Shown here one piece after another: positions 16,910-27,267 of a DNA stretch of 52,554 nucleotides. The translations under genes were made by a program, and so were the position numbers. The DNA comes from Neisseriaceae bacterium. GTDB lineage: Bacteria; Pseudomonadota; Gammaproteobacteria; Burkholderiales; UBA11063. The notes below the pieces were generated by a model. It saw nothing but the letters and a program-made list of their open reading frames with translations. It did not search any database and was not told the DNA's origin. The stretch's first letter is position 1. Every line of letters starts with the position of its first letter. Location of the stretch: the NCBI GenBank assembly GCA_003963245.1, contig RXJX01000023.1:1-52554 (forward strand), written 5' to 3'.

Positions 16910-17207
16910 TAATTTATCCTTTAAAATTTTATTTATTTGTTTTATCCTAAAGTGTTCTGTTTTAGAACAGCGTACTTTTCTGAGTTTATTTTTAGTGCGC
17001 TTCCCAGTTAGCGCCTACCTGAATCACCCCCTCGGCGTGCTTTTGTAGCAAAAATTTGTTTAAGGCGCGATTTTACCTGATTAGATAACTAATCGTCAAG
17101 CGGGTTAGGTAAAATAAATAATTAGTTTGTTGTGCATTGCAATGTAACGATTCACAGTGTAGTATAATATAGTTTCATTAGCTCTAAAACTCATAAGGAA
17201 AAGTTAT
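16910..17207. other. divergent intergenic region between rpsU and the permease gene
   Basis: This gap of about 298 nt holds the upstream regions of both genes. A perfect inverted repeat (TGTTCT 16953-16958, AGAACA 16964-16969) lies in the rpsU leader. For the permease, TATAAT at 17163-17168 is a good -10 box, with a TTGCAA possible -35 at a long 20-nt spacing. AAGGA at 17195-17199 is the permease ribosome site. No extra ORF is seen. Confidence 0.5.
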
Positions 17208-19172
17208 ATGCGCTTTTTGCGATTGTTAAAAAATATCATAATTGGTAAACCTCTAAATGCGGCGAGTCCGCAGGTAAAAGAGCATATTGCCTTGATTGCG
17301 GTAATTGCTTGGATTGGTCTTGGTGCAGACGGTTTATCTTCTTCCGCTTATGGGCCGGAAGAAGCATACTTAGCATTGGGACATCATACCGGAATCGCGA
17401 TTTATTTGGCATTTGCAACCGCGTTCACGGTTTTTTTAATTTCATTTGCCTATAATCAAGTAATTGAACTTTTTCCTTCTGGTGGCGGTGGATATAAGGT
17501 TGCAACTCATTTACTTGGACCTAATGCTGGCGTGATCTCTGGTAGTGCTTTGATTATTGATTATGTACTTACTATTGCTGTATCAGTTGCCAGCGGTGTT
17601 GATGCGGTATTCAGTTTACTCCCAACATGGTGGTTAAATTATAAGCTAGAAGTTGAAATTGCAGTAATTGTATTATTAATGATACTTAATTTACGCGGGA
17701 TGAAAGAATCAATTCGGATACTTATTCCTTTGTTTTTAGGATTTTTACTTACTCATTTGGCGGTTATTTTAGTTGGAATTTTATTCCATGTTAATAATCT
17801 GGCTAGTATTTTACCAAATGCTTCAGCAGAAGCTAGCAGTATGTCTGCATCAATGGGGATTTTTGCAACATTGGCAATTTTTCTAAAAGCTTACTCACTG
17901 GGTGGGGGAACTTATACCGGACTTGAAGCAGTTTCCAATAATGTGAATATGTTGGCAGAGCCACGTGTGCGGACTGGTAAATTTACCATGTTATATATGG
18001 CACTATCATTATCATTTACTGCTGGTGGAATAATCGTATTGTACTTATTATGGCATGCTGAGCCTGTGTTTGGACAAACGCTAAATGCTGTTGTGTTTGA
18101 TAAAATTTTGGCAGAGGCTGGATTTAGCCATCATTGGTTAGCGATTATTTTGTTTTTTGAAGCAGCATTGCTTTTTGTTGGTGCTAATACTGGGTTTTTA
18201 GGCTGTCCGGCGGTTATGGCTAATATGGCAGTTGATAAGTGGTTACCTCGTCAATTTCGTGAATTATCAGGGCGCTTGGTAACTCAAAATGGGGTTCTGA
18301 TTTCTGGTATTGCGGCAATTATTATTTTGTTATGGGCGCGTGGTAGAGTTTCAACACTAGTGGTGCTTTATAGTATCAATGTATTTTTGACATTTTCATT
18401 GTCTTTGCTTGGCTTATGTGTTTATTGGTTACGTGTTCGCAAAGAAAAACCTATCTGGTGGCGTAAATTCATTATTGCTGTAGTCGGTTTCGTAGTTTGC
18501 GCTTCAATTTTAGTTGTTACAACAGTTGAGAAATTTACCGAAGGTGGTTGGTTAACGGTTGTTATTACTGCGTGTACTATTGGTGTGTGCTTTCTTATCC
18601 GTAAACATTATCGTGAAGTTGGAGCGCAGCTTAAAGATGCAGACCATCTTTTTGCCTCACATTTCAAATATACTGATTTGGATAGTGCCAACTTAATCCC
18701 TGTTGAAAACAATGAGCTTAAAACAGCAGTGTTTTTTGTGACTAAACATTATGGGGCTGGACTACATACTTTGTTATGGGTTCAGCGGATGTTTCCCGGT
18801 GTATTTAAGAATTTTGTATTTATTACTTCCGGTGAGATTGACTCTGAGGCGTTTGCCAATGAAGAAATATTTAAGAAGAAGTATCGTCAAGATCTTAATC
18901 GGATTATTGAAGGTTATCGTTACTTCTGTACTATGCATGATTTACCCTCTTCAGGTTATTTTAGCTATGGAGTAAATGGTTTAGATGAGTTAATTAAATT
19001 GTCTGAGCAAATTCAAATTGATTACCCGGATTGCGTATTCTTTGGTGGTAAATTAGTTTTCGTTGATGAAAGTTGGTGGACTCGCTTGTTGCATAATAAT
19101 ACAGTGAATTTAATTCAACGCCAATTGCATTTACGTGGGATGCAAATGGTCATTTTACCAATGAAGATTTAA
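17208..19172 (+). CDS. APC-superfamily permease, KimA/KUP-like
   Basis: The 654-aa membrane protein has about 12 transmembrane helices followed by a cytosolic C-terminal part of roughly 180 residues. The start region (GADGLSSSAYGPEEAYLAL) and FPSGGGGYKVATHLLG resemble the KimA (YdaO) potassium importers and related APC permeases. Whether the cargo is potassium or an amino acid cannot be decided from sequence. It starts 16 nt upstream of, and probably forms an operon with, the lytic transglycosylase gene. Confidence 0.8.
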   Translation: MRFLRLLKNIIIGKPLNAASPQVKEHIALIAVIAWIGLGADGLSSSAYGPEEAYLALGHHTGIAIYLAFATAFTVFLISFAYNQVIELFPSGGGGYKVATHLLGPNAGVISGSALIIDYVLTIAVSVASGVDAVFSLLPTWWLNYKLEVEIAVIVLLMILNLRGMKESIRILIPLFLGFLLTHLAVILVGILFHVNNLASILPNASAEASSMSASMGIFATLAIFLKAYSLGGGTYTGLEAVSNNVNMLAEPRVRTGKFTMLYMALSLSFTAGGIIVLYLLWHAEPVFGQTLNAVVFDKILAEAGFSHHWLAIILFFEAALLFVGANTGFLGCPAVMANMAVDKWLPRQFRELSGRLVTQNGVLISGIAAIIILLWARGRVSTLVVLYSINVFLTFSLSLLGLCVYWLRVRKEKPIWWRKFIIAVVGFVVCASILVVTTVEKFTEGGWLTVVITACTIGVCFLIRKHYREVGAQLKDADHLFASHFKYTDLDSANLIPVENNELKTAVFFVTKHYGAGLHTLLWVQRMFPGVFKNFVFITSGEIDSEAFANEEIFKKKYRQDLNRIIEGYRYFCTMHDLPSSGYFSYGVNGLDELIKLSEQIQIDYPDCVFFGGKLVFVDESWWTRLLHNNTVNLIQRQLHLRGMQMVILPMKI

Positions 19173-19187
19173 GTTAAACGAAGTATA

Positions 19188-19862
19188 ATGAATGTATTAA
19201 AACTGAGGGTGTTGCTTGGATGCGGTGCTGTTTTATTTAGCTCTGCAGTCTACGCAGGTAATCAGCAAGAAGAGAAGCTGTCTGCTGATGTGCAAGCTTC
19301 GCTGCACTCTTCGATAATTAACCCTATTCAGCCACATTTAGTTTTTTCTAGTGAAGAAAAGGCTGATGCGTGGCTTAATGATATGTCTAATCGATTAAAG
19401 AAAGTAGCACCTAAAAATCCTTTGGTACAAGATGATTTTATGCGTAATCGTCTCTTGGTGACTATTCAATATGAGTCTGTTAGGGCAGGCTTAGATCCCC
19501 AACTGGTATTGAGTGTTATTACGGTAGAGAGCCGATTCAATAAATATGCAATTTCTAGTGCTGGTGCACAGGGAATTATGCAAGTGATGCCTTTTTGGGT
19601 TAGGCAAATCGGTGCCTATGATCAAGATTTATTGAGCGTACAAACAAATATTCGTTTTGGTTGTACGATTTTACGTCATTATATGCAACTAGAGCATGGT
19701 GATACTTTTTATGCACTAGGGCGTTATAATGGTAGCCGAGGCAAACCAGATTATCCTAATCTGGTTTTTAATGCCTATAATCGTTATTGGCAGCCTGCTA
19801 CTGTGATGTCTGTTGCTAAAAATGGTCAAGTGAAATATATAGATTATTCCTCAGTAAATTAA
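19188..19862 (+). CDS. lytic transglycosylase, SLT domain
   Basis: The 224-aa exported protein has an N-terminal signal peptide (to about residue 23) and a goose-type SLT domain. The catalytic Glu is E114 in TVESRFNKYAISS, followed by GAQGIMQVMP and the terminal GRYNGSRG. It cleaves peptidoglycan glycan strands to 1,6-anhydro ends. It is Slt/MltC-type in motif order but short, so the subfamily is left open. Confidence 0.9.
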   Translation: MNVLKLRVLLGCGAVLFSSAVYAGNQQEEKLSADVQASLHSSIINPIQPHLVFSSEEKADAWLNDMSNRLKKVAPKNPLVQDDFMRNRLLVTIQYESVRAGLDPQLVLSVITVESRFNKYAISSAGAQGIMQVMPFWVRQIGAYDQDLLSVQTNIRFGCTILRHYMQLEHGDTFYALGRYNGSRGKPDYPNLVFNAYNRYWQPATVMSVAKNGQVKYIDYSSVN

Positions 19863-19876
19863 TTTGTTTGCTAGGT

Positions 19877-19916
19877 AAAAAATAAAAGAGACTCATATGA
19901 GTCTCTTTTATTTTTT
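19877..19916. terminator. bidirectional Rho-independent terminator
   Basis: This is a perfect 40-nt palindrome with A-runs on the left and T-runs on the right (core AGAGACTCAT/ATGAGTCTCT). It serves the rightward transglycosylase gene and the leftward transporter gene, whose stop codon it touches. Confidence 0.9.
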
Positions 19917-21102
19917 AATGATAGACTGGAAATATTGATAGATCATCGAGTATTTGCGATAAAATTATCAAAGCCCCAAGTATTAGCATGATAAGTGGTA
20001 GTTTAGAACTAAGTTTGTGTCGTTTATTATAAACATAAGCGGCAGCGACAGGGATTAGAGCTGCGGCGATTTGAAACATGTTAGATTGTTGGTAGATAAT
20101 AACAAATGCTTTGGGAAACAACAGTGCAACGATTACAGGTATAATAAACGAAATCAACGTAGCTATAAAGCGAGTTTTTGCTGTTTCTTGCCATTTAAGT
20201 GCATCAATTACGAATGCAACCAGAGCAAAGCCGATAGATAAAAATGCAGTTAGTACAGTAATTGCAGCAAAGATTCCTACTAGGGTTGAAATTGTTGTGG
20301 GAACTCCTGGACGATTTAATGCGTAATGCATGATATCTCCAATTGTATCAAGGTGCAAGAACTCCTGACGTGATACCAAGGAGAATATTAACATCATCCA
20401 GCCAACGTATGCCAATGCAGGGATTATCATTCCAACTAATACAGCCTTTTTAGCTTTAGCAGGGTTCCAGTCGTTAATCTTCAATACCAAAGGTAGAACC
20501 ATATGCATCATCCAAATACAAAACATGGTTGAAGCACCTGCGCCTAAATACTTCACTCCTGATGGAATAAATTCAAAGATGCTGCCATTAATTAATTTTA
20601 ATCCTAGAATAATTCCAGAGATAAGGCACACAAATTTTGTTGTAAATATTACTCCGTTTAGGCGGCTAATTAGTCCTAAACCGACGGTAAATGCAGGCAT
20701 AAATGCGACAAAGAAAATTATCATACCAATTTGCGGCGAAAGATCAATGTGTATTAATGGCAAAACTGTTTTGACTAATAAATCACCTCCGGCATTGACA
20801 TAAGCAGCAGCAAGAGAACCCATTGATAAAACGTTTAAGATAGTAGTGATCCAATAACCTTTTAGACCAAAAAAATCTACGGCTAGTGTTGCAGCATTAA
20901 CATTATGGTCGTCGTAACGTGCGTAAACATCTATGCTCGCTACCGCCATTAGGTATGCCATGATAAATGTAAAAACAATAAAAATAAAAGTGTTGATTAG
21001 ACCAGGACCAGCTGCCAAAATTGGCAACGCTAGAACACCTGAGCCAATTGCAGCACCTGCTACCATAAATGATGATAACAGTAGTTTTTTAAAATTCTCC
21101 AA
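19915..21102 (-). CDS. aromatic amino acid transporter (TyrP/Mtr, HAAAP family)
   Basis: The 395-aa inner-membrane proton symporter has about 11 helices. The N-terminal SFMVAGAAIGSGVLALPILAAGPG is the family signature for tyrosine/tryptophan permeases. Specificity for Tyr or Trp cannot be told from sequence. The gene is convergent with the transglycosylase gene and ends in the shared terminator. Confidence 0.9.
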   Translation of the reverse strand: MENFKKLLLSSFMVAGAAIGSGVLALPILAAGPGLINTFIFIVFTFIMAYLMAVASIDVYARYDDHNVNAATLAVDFFGLKGYWITTILNVLSMGSLAAAYVNAGGDLLVKTVLPLIHIDLSPQIGMIIFFVAFMPAFTVGLGLISRLNGVIFTTKFVCLISGIILGLKLINGSIFEFIPSGVKYLGAGASTMFCIWMMHMVLPLVLKINDWNPAKAKKAVLVGMIIPALAYVGWMMLIFSLVSRQEFLHLDTIGDIMHYALNRPGVPTTISTLVGIFAAITVLTAFLSIGFALVAFVIDALKWQETAKTRFIATLISFIIPVIVALLFPKAFVIIYQQSNMFQIAAALIPVAAAYVYNKRHKLSSKLPLIMLILGALIILSQILDDLSIFPVYH

Positions 21103-21293
21103 AATATAATCTCCTCTAATAATTTTATGTTTATAATTTTTATAATTTGTCGCTATAGTTCGCTATAGTTGGAGATTTTAGCAAGATTTTTTGAAAATAG
21201 ATATATGCAGTGCAATAAGTGGACTTGGTTTCATGTTTGGTTTGTTCTTGTGTTAAAATATGGATAAATTTTATGCCTATTAAAGATAAACAT

Positions 21294-23501
21294 ATGAATA
21301 AATCGCTTACGTTGTTAGATGGATTGAATACTGAGCAATATACAGCAGTAACTTATACTAGTGGTTCGCTATTAGTCTTGGCAGGTGCTGGAAGTGGTAA
21401 AACTAAGGTTTTAACCACTAGGATAGCATGGTTAGTACGTAATGGTTTCTTGGGTGTCAGTGAGATTTTGGCAGTGACTTTTACTAATAAAGCTGCGCGT
21501 GAAATGTTGGGGCGAGTTGGTAAATTGCTGGAAATAGATACTAAGTACATGTGGGTTGGAACTTTTCATTCAATTGCTTTAAGGATTTTGCGTTTACACT
21601 ATCAGGAAGCTGGCTTAAACGCAACTTTTCAGATAATTGATGCTGGTGAGCAACAAAGTCTAATCAAAAGGCTGATAAAGCTTAAAAACTTAGACGAGGA
21701 TCGTTACCCGCCGCGTGAAATTCAAAATTACATTAACCATCAAAAAGAGCTTGGGTTACGAGCTTCCCAGTTATCACCAGAGGGTTTGCGTACCAAAAAT
21801 TGGATCGAGCTTTATCAGCTATACGAAGAGGTCTGTAATCGTGATGGTTTAGTTGACTTTACTGAATTATTGTTAAGAAGTTATGAGCTGCTCACTACTC
21901 ATGATGCTATTTTACAGCGCTATCAACGTCAATTTAAGCATATTTTGGTTGATGAGTTTCAAGATACTAATCAGCTACAATATAAGTGGCTGCAGTTATT
22001 GGTTGGAAGGCAGGGCGCCATTTTTGCTGTTGGCGATGACGATCAGTCAATTTACTCCTTTCGCGGTGCCAAAGTCAGTAATATGCAAGCATTTATTCGC
22101 GATTTTAATGCTCCTGAACCCCTAAAGTTAGAGCAGAATTACCGCTCAACGCCTATAATTTTACAGGCTGCAAATACTATTATTGGCAATAATGGCGAGC
22201 GGATGGGCAAAAATTTGTGGACACAAAATACTCATGTTGATAAAATTAGACTCTACGAGGGTTATACAGAAGAAGATGAAGCTTATTTTGTAATTGACGA
22301 AATTAAAAATTTACATAATAATGGAGTTGAGCTTCATGAGATGGCGATTTTATACCGTTCAAATGCTCAGTCTCGTGTATTTGAACAGCATCTTTATAAT
22401 CGCGGCTTATCATATAAAGTTTATGGTGGATTACGCTTTTTTGATCGTCAGGAGATCAAGCGTATTTTAGCTTATTTGCGGTTAATAATTAATCCTCATG
22501 ATAATGAAGCCTTTTTGCGGGTAGTAAATTTTCCTGCACGAGGTATTGGTCCTAAAGCGATTGAAAATATTCAGGAGCTAGCTACCTTAAATCAGGTTTC
22601 ATTATTTGATGCAGTTGAACTGCTTGGTGGAAAAGGCAGGATTACTGCAAGTAAGTTTACTGATTTAATCCGCTTAATGCAGATAGAAAGCAAGGTATTA
22701 AATCTTGCTGAAACAATTAGCTATGTGATTGAAGTAAGTGGAATTCGTGAACATTTTGAAAATGATCGCAAAGAAGGCGAAGAGCGCTTAGAGAACTTAA
22801 ATGAATTAGTTACTGCGGTGAGCGGCTTTGTTGCTGAAGATAATACCAACCCACTGGTTGAATTTTTGGCTCACGCAGTTCTTGAATCTGTGGATAATCA
22901 GGCGCAAAATTTTGAATCTGCAGTGCAATTGATGACAGTTCATTCTGCAAAAGGATTGGAGTTTAAAGTTGTCTTTGTGGTTGGTTTAGAAGACGGCTTA
23001 TTCCCACACGATAACTCTTTACAAAATGCTCGCGATATTGAAGAGGAGCGGCGTTTAATGTATGTGGCAGTGACGCGTGCTCGCGAGAAATTATATTTAT
23101 TAAGAGCGTGTAGCCGATTATTGTGGGGTAAGCGTTTGTCAGCACCAATTTCGCGATTTGTCAATGAGATTCCTGAGCAATTGATTTTAAATATTTCTGG
23201 AGTTAGCAAAATTGGTTATAGTCAGTTAAGTGAATATGTTGCGCCGAGTGATTATAGCTTTACTTCGATGCGCAATTTAGATAATCAAATTGATAATCCA
23301 GAGAGTAAAACTTCTCGGATTGCATTGAAAGATAAGGATATAACAGTAAAGATTGGCGATATGGTTCGTCATGCTAAATTTGGAAATGGAAAGATTTTGC
23401 GTTTAAATGCTGATGGTAAAAAAATGACTGCCGAAATTTTCTTCATTGGTATTGGTAAAAAAACACTCGATCTTAATATAGCAAACATTGATAAGGTATA
23501 A
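21294..23501 (+). CDS. uvrD: UvrD/Rep family 3'-5' DNA helicase
   Basis: The superfamily 1A helicase is about 735 aa from the ATG at 21294. Upstream in-frame ATGs at 21273 and 21219 are weaker, because the family starts near LDGLNTEQ. Motif I is GAGSGKT (31-37). Motif Ia, DEFQDTN (II), [13 protein letters not shown] (III), QNYRST (IV), HSAKGLEF (V) and [12 protein letters not shown] (VI) are all visible. It ends in the UvrD-type C-terminal domain ([15 protein letters not shown]). It acts in mismatch and nucleotide excision repair and in clearing recombinase filaments. Confidence 0.94.
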   Translation: MNKSLTLLDGLNTEQYTAVTYTSGSLLVLAGAGSGKTKVLTTRIAWLVRNGFLGVSEILAVTFTNKAAREMLGRVGKLLEIDTKYMWVGTFHSIALRILRLHYQEAGLNATFQIIDAGEQQSLIKRLIKLKNLDEDRYPPREIQNYINHQKELGLRASQLSPEGLRTKNWIELYQLYEEVCNRDGLVDFTELLLRSYELLTTHDAILQRYQRQFKHILVDEFQDTNQLQYKWLQLLVGRQGAIFAVGDDDQSIYSFRGAKVSNMQAFIRDFNAPEPLKLEQNYRSTPIILQAANTIIGNNGERMGKNLWTQNTHVDKIRLYEGYTEEDEAYFVIDEIKNLHNNGVELHEMAILYRSNAQSRVFEQHLYNRGLSYKVYGGLRFFDRQEIKRILAYLRLIINPHDNEAFLRVVNFPARGIGPKAIENIQELATLNQVSLFDAVELLGGKGRITASKFTDLIRLMQIESKVLNLAETISYVIEVSGIREHFENDRKEGEERLENLNELVTAVSGFVAEDNTNPLVEFLAHAVLESVDNQAQNFESAVQLMTVHSAKGLEFKVVFVVGLEDGLFPHDNSLQNARDIEEERRLMYVAVTRAREKLYLLRACSRLLWGKRLSAPISRFVNEIPEQLILNISGVSKIGYSQLSEYVAPSDYSFTSMRNLDNQIDNPESKTSRIALKDKDITVKIGDMVRHAKFGNGKILRLNADGKKMTAEIFFIGIGKKTLDLNIANIDKV

Positions 23502-23509
23502 AGGTAGAT

Positions 23510-24787
23510 ATGAATCAACAACAAATTTTTAATCAAGCATTACAATACATTCCCGGAGGGGTTAATTCACCTGTGCGCTCATTTAATTCAGTTGGCGGCA
23601 CACCATTTTTTACTAAGCGAGCTAAAGATTGTTATCTTTTTGATAGTGAAGATAAGCAATATGTAGATTATGTTTGTTCTTGGGGCGCTAATATTGTTGG
23701 GCACGCCAACGAGGAAGTTATTGAACGTGTGACAGAAGCTTTATACAATGGTTTTTCATATGGCACACCAACTGAACTTGAGGTTGAGTTTGCCAAAAAA
23801 ATCACAGAACTATTGCCAAGTATTGAAAAATTTCGTTTAGTAAGTTCTGGTACAGAAGCAGTAATGTCTGCCATTCGTTTGGCGCGTGGTTATACCAATA
23901 AGAAGTACATCATCAAATTTAACGGCTGCTATCACGGACATAGTGATTGTCTGCTGATTAAGGCTGGTTCAGGGCTGCAAACTTTTGGTAATCCAAGTAG
24001 TGCCGGAATACCTGAAGAAGCGGTACGTCATACATTAGTTTTGGAATATAATGATGTAGCTGCATTAAATGAAGCCTTCAAATTATATCCAGATCAGATT
24101 GCCGCAGTTATTGTCGAACCTTTTGCGGGTAATATGAATTTAGTACGCCCAAGCGCAGAATTTATGATAGCAATGCGCAGTTTATGTACCACTCATGGTA
24201 GCGTATTAATTTTTGATGAAGTTATGACAGGATTTAGAGTTGGTTTGGGTTGTGCGCAGGAAGTGCTAGGAATTAAACCTGATTTGACAACCTTGGGCAA
24301 GGTTATTGGCGGTGGAATGCCTTTAGCTGGCTTTGGTGGTAAACGTGAGATCATGGATGCTTTAGCACCAGTTGGCAGTGTTTATCAGGCAGGTACTTTA
24401 TCAGGCAATCCGATAGCGGTAACGGCTGGTTTGGTAAATTTAGAAATTATCCAGCGCGATGGATTTTATGATAAATTAGGTGCGAGTGCTTGTGAATTAA
24501 TAAAAAATTTGAATATTCTAGCACATGAAGCAGGCATTGAGTTTTGTAGCGATAGTATTGGTGGTATGTTTGGTTTTTATTTTAGTAAAGAAATTCCAGC
24601 TAGTTTTGAAGAAGTTAAGGCTGCCAATCAAGAACGTTTTAAACAATTTTTTCACCTGATGTTGGCAGATGGTGTGTTTTTAGCACCCAGTATGTTTGAA
24701 GCTGGTTTTGTTTGTATTAAGCATGATGCTTATGCTTTGGAAAAAACCTTGGTAAGCGCTAAGCGTGCTTTTACCGCTTTAGCTTAG
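23510..24787 (+). CDS. hemL: glutamate-1-semialdehyde 2,1-aminomutase
   Basis: The 425-aa PLP enzyme converts glutamate-1-semialdehyde to 5-aminolevulinate in the C5 route to haem. The PLP lysine is K264 in [12 protein letters not shown], and the family start [11 protein letters not shown] and GCYHGHSD are present. It begins 8 nt after uvrD and ends about 100 nt before the tRNA gene. A stem (AGAGCT with AGCTCT, around 24,810-24,846) may terminate it, but it lacks a long T-run. Confidence 0.97.
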   Translation: MNQQQIFNQALQYIPGGVNSPVRSFNSVGGTPFFTKRAKDCYLFDSEDKQYVDYVCSWGANIVGHANEEVIERVTEALYNGFSYGTPTELEVEFAKKITELLPSIEKFRLVSSGTEAVMSAIRLARGYTNKKYIIKFNGCYHGHSDCLLIKAGSGLQTFGNPSSAGIPEEAVRHTLVLEYNDVAALNEAFKLYPDQIAAVIVEPFAGNMNLVRPSAEFMIAMRSLCTTHGSVLIFDEVMTGFRVGLGCAQEVLGIKPDLTTLGKVIGGGMPLAGFGGKREIMDALAPVGSVYQAGTLSGNPIAVTAGLVNLEIIQRDGFYDKLGASACELIKNLNILAHEAGIEFCSDSIGGMFGFYFSKEIPASFEEVKAANQERFKQFFHLMLADGVFLAPSMFEAGFVCIKHDAYALEKTLVSAKRAFTALA

Positions 24788-24844
24788 GTTCTAATATTCA
24801 GTTTGGTGAGTAAGAGCTTGGTGTGCGATAATTATACTGAGCTC

Positions 24845-24873
24845 TTTACTTCAACAATTTATCGTGCTAAAAT
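24845..24873 (+). promoter_or_regulatory. promoter of tRNA-Ala
   Basis: TTTACT (24845-24850), 17 nt, then TAAAAT (24868-24873) preceded by TGC, making an extended -10. It ends about 14 nt before the mature tRNA. Confidence 0.6.
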
Positions 24874-24887
24874 ATTCGGGTTATTAT

Positions 24888-24963
24888 GGGGTCATAGCTC
24901 AGTTGGTAGAGCGCTACAATGGCATTGTAGAGGTCTGCGGTTCGATTCCGCATGGCTCCACCA
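24888..24963 (+). tRNA. tRNA-Ala (anticodon GGC)
   Basis: The full 76-nt cloverleaf includes an encoded CCA. The acceptor stem GGGGTCA pairs with TGGCTCC. The D-arm is AGCTCAGTTGGTAGAGC. The anticodon stem CTACA/TGTAG encloses the loop ATGGCAT, giving anticodon GGC. The T-arm is CTGCGGTTCGATTCCGCAT. The integrase gene begins just downstream, so its 3' end is the probable phage attachment site. Confidence 0.96.
24936..24963 (+). other. probable attachment site (att) in the tRNA 3' end
   Basis: Tyrosine integrases of this type usually recombine in the T-arm and acceptor part of a tRNA gene, and this one lies 68 nt away. The matching second att copy should lie beyond the right edge of the window, so the core cannot be delimited here. 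Confidence 0.45.
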
Positions 24964-25031
24964 TTAATATTAAAACAAATCAATAGATTGTAGCTGCTCT
25001 AAAATAGTCAGTGACCGTACAGCGACTAAAG

Positions 25032-26189
25032 CTAATATTTACCCTTCAATTTATAGCCATTTTCTAAGCTATCATCAGGAATAAATTTCCCGTAATTGCG
25101 AATCACCATTTCAGTGTTTACGTGCCCCATTTGTGTCGCTATCCACGCTAGATTTTCACCATTGCTCAATAATGTTGATGCATATGTGTGTCGCATTTGA
25201 TATGGATATCTATATCTTACTCCGCACTTAGCTAGAACACTACACCATGCATTTCTTATTTTACCCGCATCAAGCCATCTTTTATTTGTATTTGGATTGT
25301 GAAATACAAAATCATTAAAATGGCCAGTAAAAATAAATTGCTTGTTTAGCGCTTCCCTAGCTTTGGGTAGTATAGTTACTTTTCTAATTCCGGATTTTGT
25401 CTTAGGTGTTTTTTCTGAATAAAGAGTAATATTTTTTGAAACTGAAATAATTCCAGCTTTAAAATTGATATCTTGCCAACGTAAAGCAATTAACTCCCCA
25501 GTTCTTAATCCGGACCAAAATGCAAATTGAAATAAGTTTTTGATTTGACCTTCTGCAGTATTTATGATTAACTCCTTTTCCTGATCATTAAATGGGTCTA
25601 TTACGTCTAATTTAGTTTTGCTAACATCTTTGATAATATCCGCAACATTTATATCATCCAGCGGACTATTTTTTATAATACCATCATCTACTGCAGTTTT
25701 AAATGCTTTGCGTAGTGGGATCAGAGCATTATTAATAGTTTTACTTGCATGATTGAAAGCATAGAGCCACCGCCTAATGTCTTGAGGAGTGACTTCTATA
25801 ACTTTCATATTGCCAAAATATGGCACTAAATGTGCTCTAAATTCTTTTGTATAGTTATGAATTGATGATTTTGACAAATTACCATTGTCATAGCGACGTT
25901 GGTATAGCTCCATTTGTATCTGAAACAACTCTCTACAAGTAATCTGGTTATCTGTAGGTATAAATGTAGATAATTTTTTGGATTCAGGGAAGTACTTTGC
26001 ATAATCAAATTTATCTTGACTGATTTCAAAAAGAATAGCGGCTCTTAGTTGAGCCGCATACTTTAAATTTTTTGGGGTTGCTTCCAGCGGCAAAGATTCG
26101 CGACAGCGTATTCCTCGATAATAGAAGTCTATCTCAATCCGTCCATTGCGCTCTCTTACGCCGCTACTGTTGGTTGTTTTTCCACCCAT
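25032..26189 (-). CDS. int: prophage tyrosine integrase
   Basis: The 385-aa site-specific recombinase has an N-terminal arm-binding domain (DUF3596-like, IEIDFYYRGIRCRESLPLEAT), a core-binding SAM-like domain at about 85-180, and a C-terminal catalytic domain. The visible catalytic residues are R229 (SGLRTGE), R333 (MRHTYAS), H356 (MGH) and the nucleophile Y366 (IRNYGKF). It points toward the tRNA-Ala gene, the expected layout for integration there. Its start overlaps the excisionase gene by 34 nt. Confidence 0.95.
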   Translation of the reverse strand: MGGKTTNSSGVRERNGRIEIDFYYRGIRCRESLPLEATPKNLKYAAQLRAAILFEISQDKFDYAKYFPESKKLSTFIPTDNQITCRELFQIQMELYQRRYDNGNLSKSSIHNYTKEFRAHLVPYFGNMKVIEVTPQDIRRWLYAFNHASKTINNALIPLRKAFKTAVDDGIIKNSPLDDINVADIIKDVSKTKLDVIDPFNDQEKELIINTAEGQIKNLFQFAFWSGLRTGELIALRWQDINFKAGIISVSKNITLYSEKTPKTKSGIRKVTILPKAREALNKQFIFTGHFNDFVFHNPNTNKRWLDAGKIRNAWCSVLAKCGVRYRYPYQMRHTYASTLLSNGENLAWIATQMGHVNTEMVIRNYGKFIPDDSLENGYKLKGKY

Positions 26190-26383
26190 TTCTGATATTC
26201 CTCATAATTGATATAGTAACCATCTCTTAATAATTTAAGCATCCCTGCACCAACACGCCAAGCTGGGTAAGACGCTAATGTTGTACGTTGCTTTGCCGCA
26301 TCCTCACTAATTCCAGTAAGAACTGCAAACACTTTTAACTTGATCCAGCCTAATTTTATGTATGCGTCCATCATACCCTCCAT
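26156..26383 (-). CDS. excisionase-like small DNA-binding protein
   Basis: The 75-aa protein is encoded directly before and overlapping int. It looks like a winged-helix excisionase: KVFAVLTGISEDAAKQRT, then a Trp/Gly stretch and a YYINYEEYQKWVEKQ tail, as in phage Xis proteins. It probably sets the direction of integrase-mediated recombination. Two ATGs near the start are possible. Confidence 0.7.
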   Translation of the reverse strand: MEGMMDAYIKLGWIKLKVFAVLTGISEDAAKQRTTLASYPAWRVGAGMLKLLRDGYYINYEEYQKWVEKQPTVAA

Positions 26384-26447
26384 AAATTTAACATTAATTC
26401 AATCGCAGCATCTAGCTGCAGCCTGTAGTATTCGATTAGAATGTCAC

Positions 26448-26888
26448 TCATGCTAACTCCAATTCTTCAAATTTTTGTTTAATCTCAATTAATATTCTAG
26501 CATTTTGTGGTGTTGGTTTAAATTTCCATTCCCATGAGGTGCTGCCAATTGCATATTCATTATCGTTACTGTAAGTCTCTAATGGACTAAAACCACGCTC
26601 ACCGATATAATACTCAATAACACCATCTGAATATTTATGCTTTTCAAACCCAGCATCTAGCAACGTCTGCTCAAAATCAAACGGGTGAAGTTCTGGCAAT
26701 AGCTCGAGTTTTTTACCTAAGTGGACTTCAATAATTTGCACCCAATTTGGATTTTTAAAATTAACTAAGCACCATTCTGGTGTACTAGCGCCTATTAATA
26801 TATCGCGATCATCTATGTAAAAGTTATCCTCTTCAATCCCATTATGCTTAAGCACTTCTGCTATGTTATCTTTGGTTATTTGTGTCAT
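26448..26888 (-). CDS. hypothetical phage protein (146 aa)
   Basis: Not recognised. It is acidic and Trp-rich with no signal peptide or membrane segment. A predicted alpha/beta mix ends in an amphipathic helix (ARILIEIKQKFEELEL). It is the second gene upstream of int in the leftward early operon. Confidence 0.7.
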   Translation of the reverse strand: MTQITKDNIAEVLKHNGIEEDNFYIDDRDILIGASTPEWCLVNFKNPNWVQIIEVHLGKKLELLPELHPFDFEQTLLDAGFEKHKYSDGVIEYYIGERGFSPLETYSNDNEYAIGSTSWEWKFKPTPQNARILIEIKQKFEELELA

Positions 26889-26900
26889 TGTTATTTCCTT

Positions 26901-27098
26901 TTATCTCTGCATTCTTCTAGTTGGTGCTGGCTTAGTGATAACTGCTTCCAGTTCAGCTAACTCAGCAAGCGTAGCTGGTTGTGTTGATACTATCTCATGC
27001 TCTGAGTCTGTCAAGTGTCGTATGCGACGATTGACCGCTACAGATTGGCAAAACGTGCAATTATTCACACCATTTTTAGTAGTTGATATTTTAATCAT
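26901..27098 (-). CDS. small phage protein with CxxC motif (65 aa)
   Basis: The 65-aa protein has a CTFC pair near residue 14, faintly like a glutaredoxin/NrdH active site, followed by a basic stretch and an Ala/Glu-rich tail. Too short for a full thioredoxin fold. No function is assigned. It starts 2 nt after the next gene's stop. Confidence 0.5.
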   Translation of the reverse strand: MIKISTTKNGVNNCTFCQSVAVNRRIRHLTDSEHEIVSTQPATLAELAELEAVITKPAPTRRMQR

Positions 27099-27099
27099 T

Positions 27100-27267
27100 T
27101 TACTTTCTCCAGATAAAAATCATTATAGTTGCCCACATACATGCAACTCCAGCGTAATAACCTTTATCGTACGGTGATAAATTTAAAAAATCTCCAATAA
27201 CGCAAACTAGTCTCTCCATTATAGGAGTCACTATCATTATGATGCAGATTGTGATTATGTCTCTCAT
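27100..27267 (-). CDS. small two-helix membrane protein (55 aa)
   Basis: The best start is the ATG at 27267, with a strong GGAGG (27278-27282) 10 nt upstream. A longer in-frame form from 27303 is less likely. Two hydrophobic helices (IITICIIMIVTPIMERLVCVIG and YAGVACMWATIMIFIW) make it an inner-membrane protein. It overlaps the preceding 45-aa ORF by 4 nt (ATGA). Confidence 0.55.
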   Translation of the reverse strand: MRDIITICIIMIVTPIMERLVCVIGDFLNLSPYDKGYYAGVACMWATIMIFIWRK

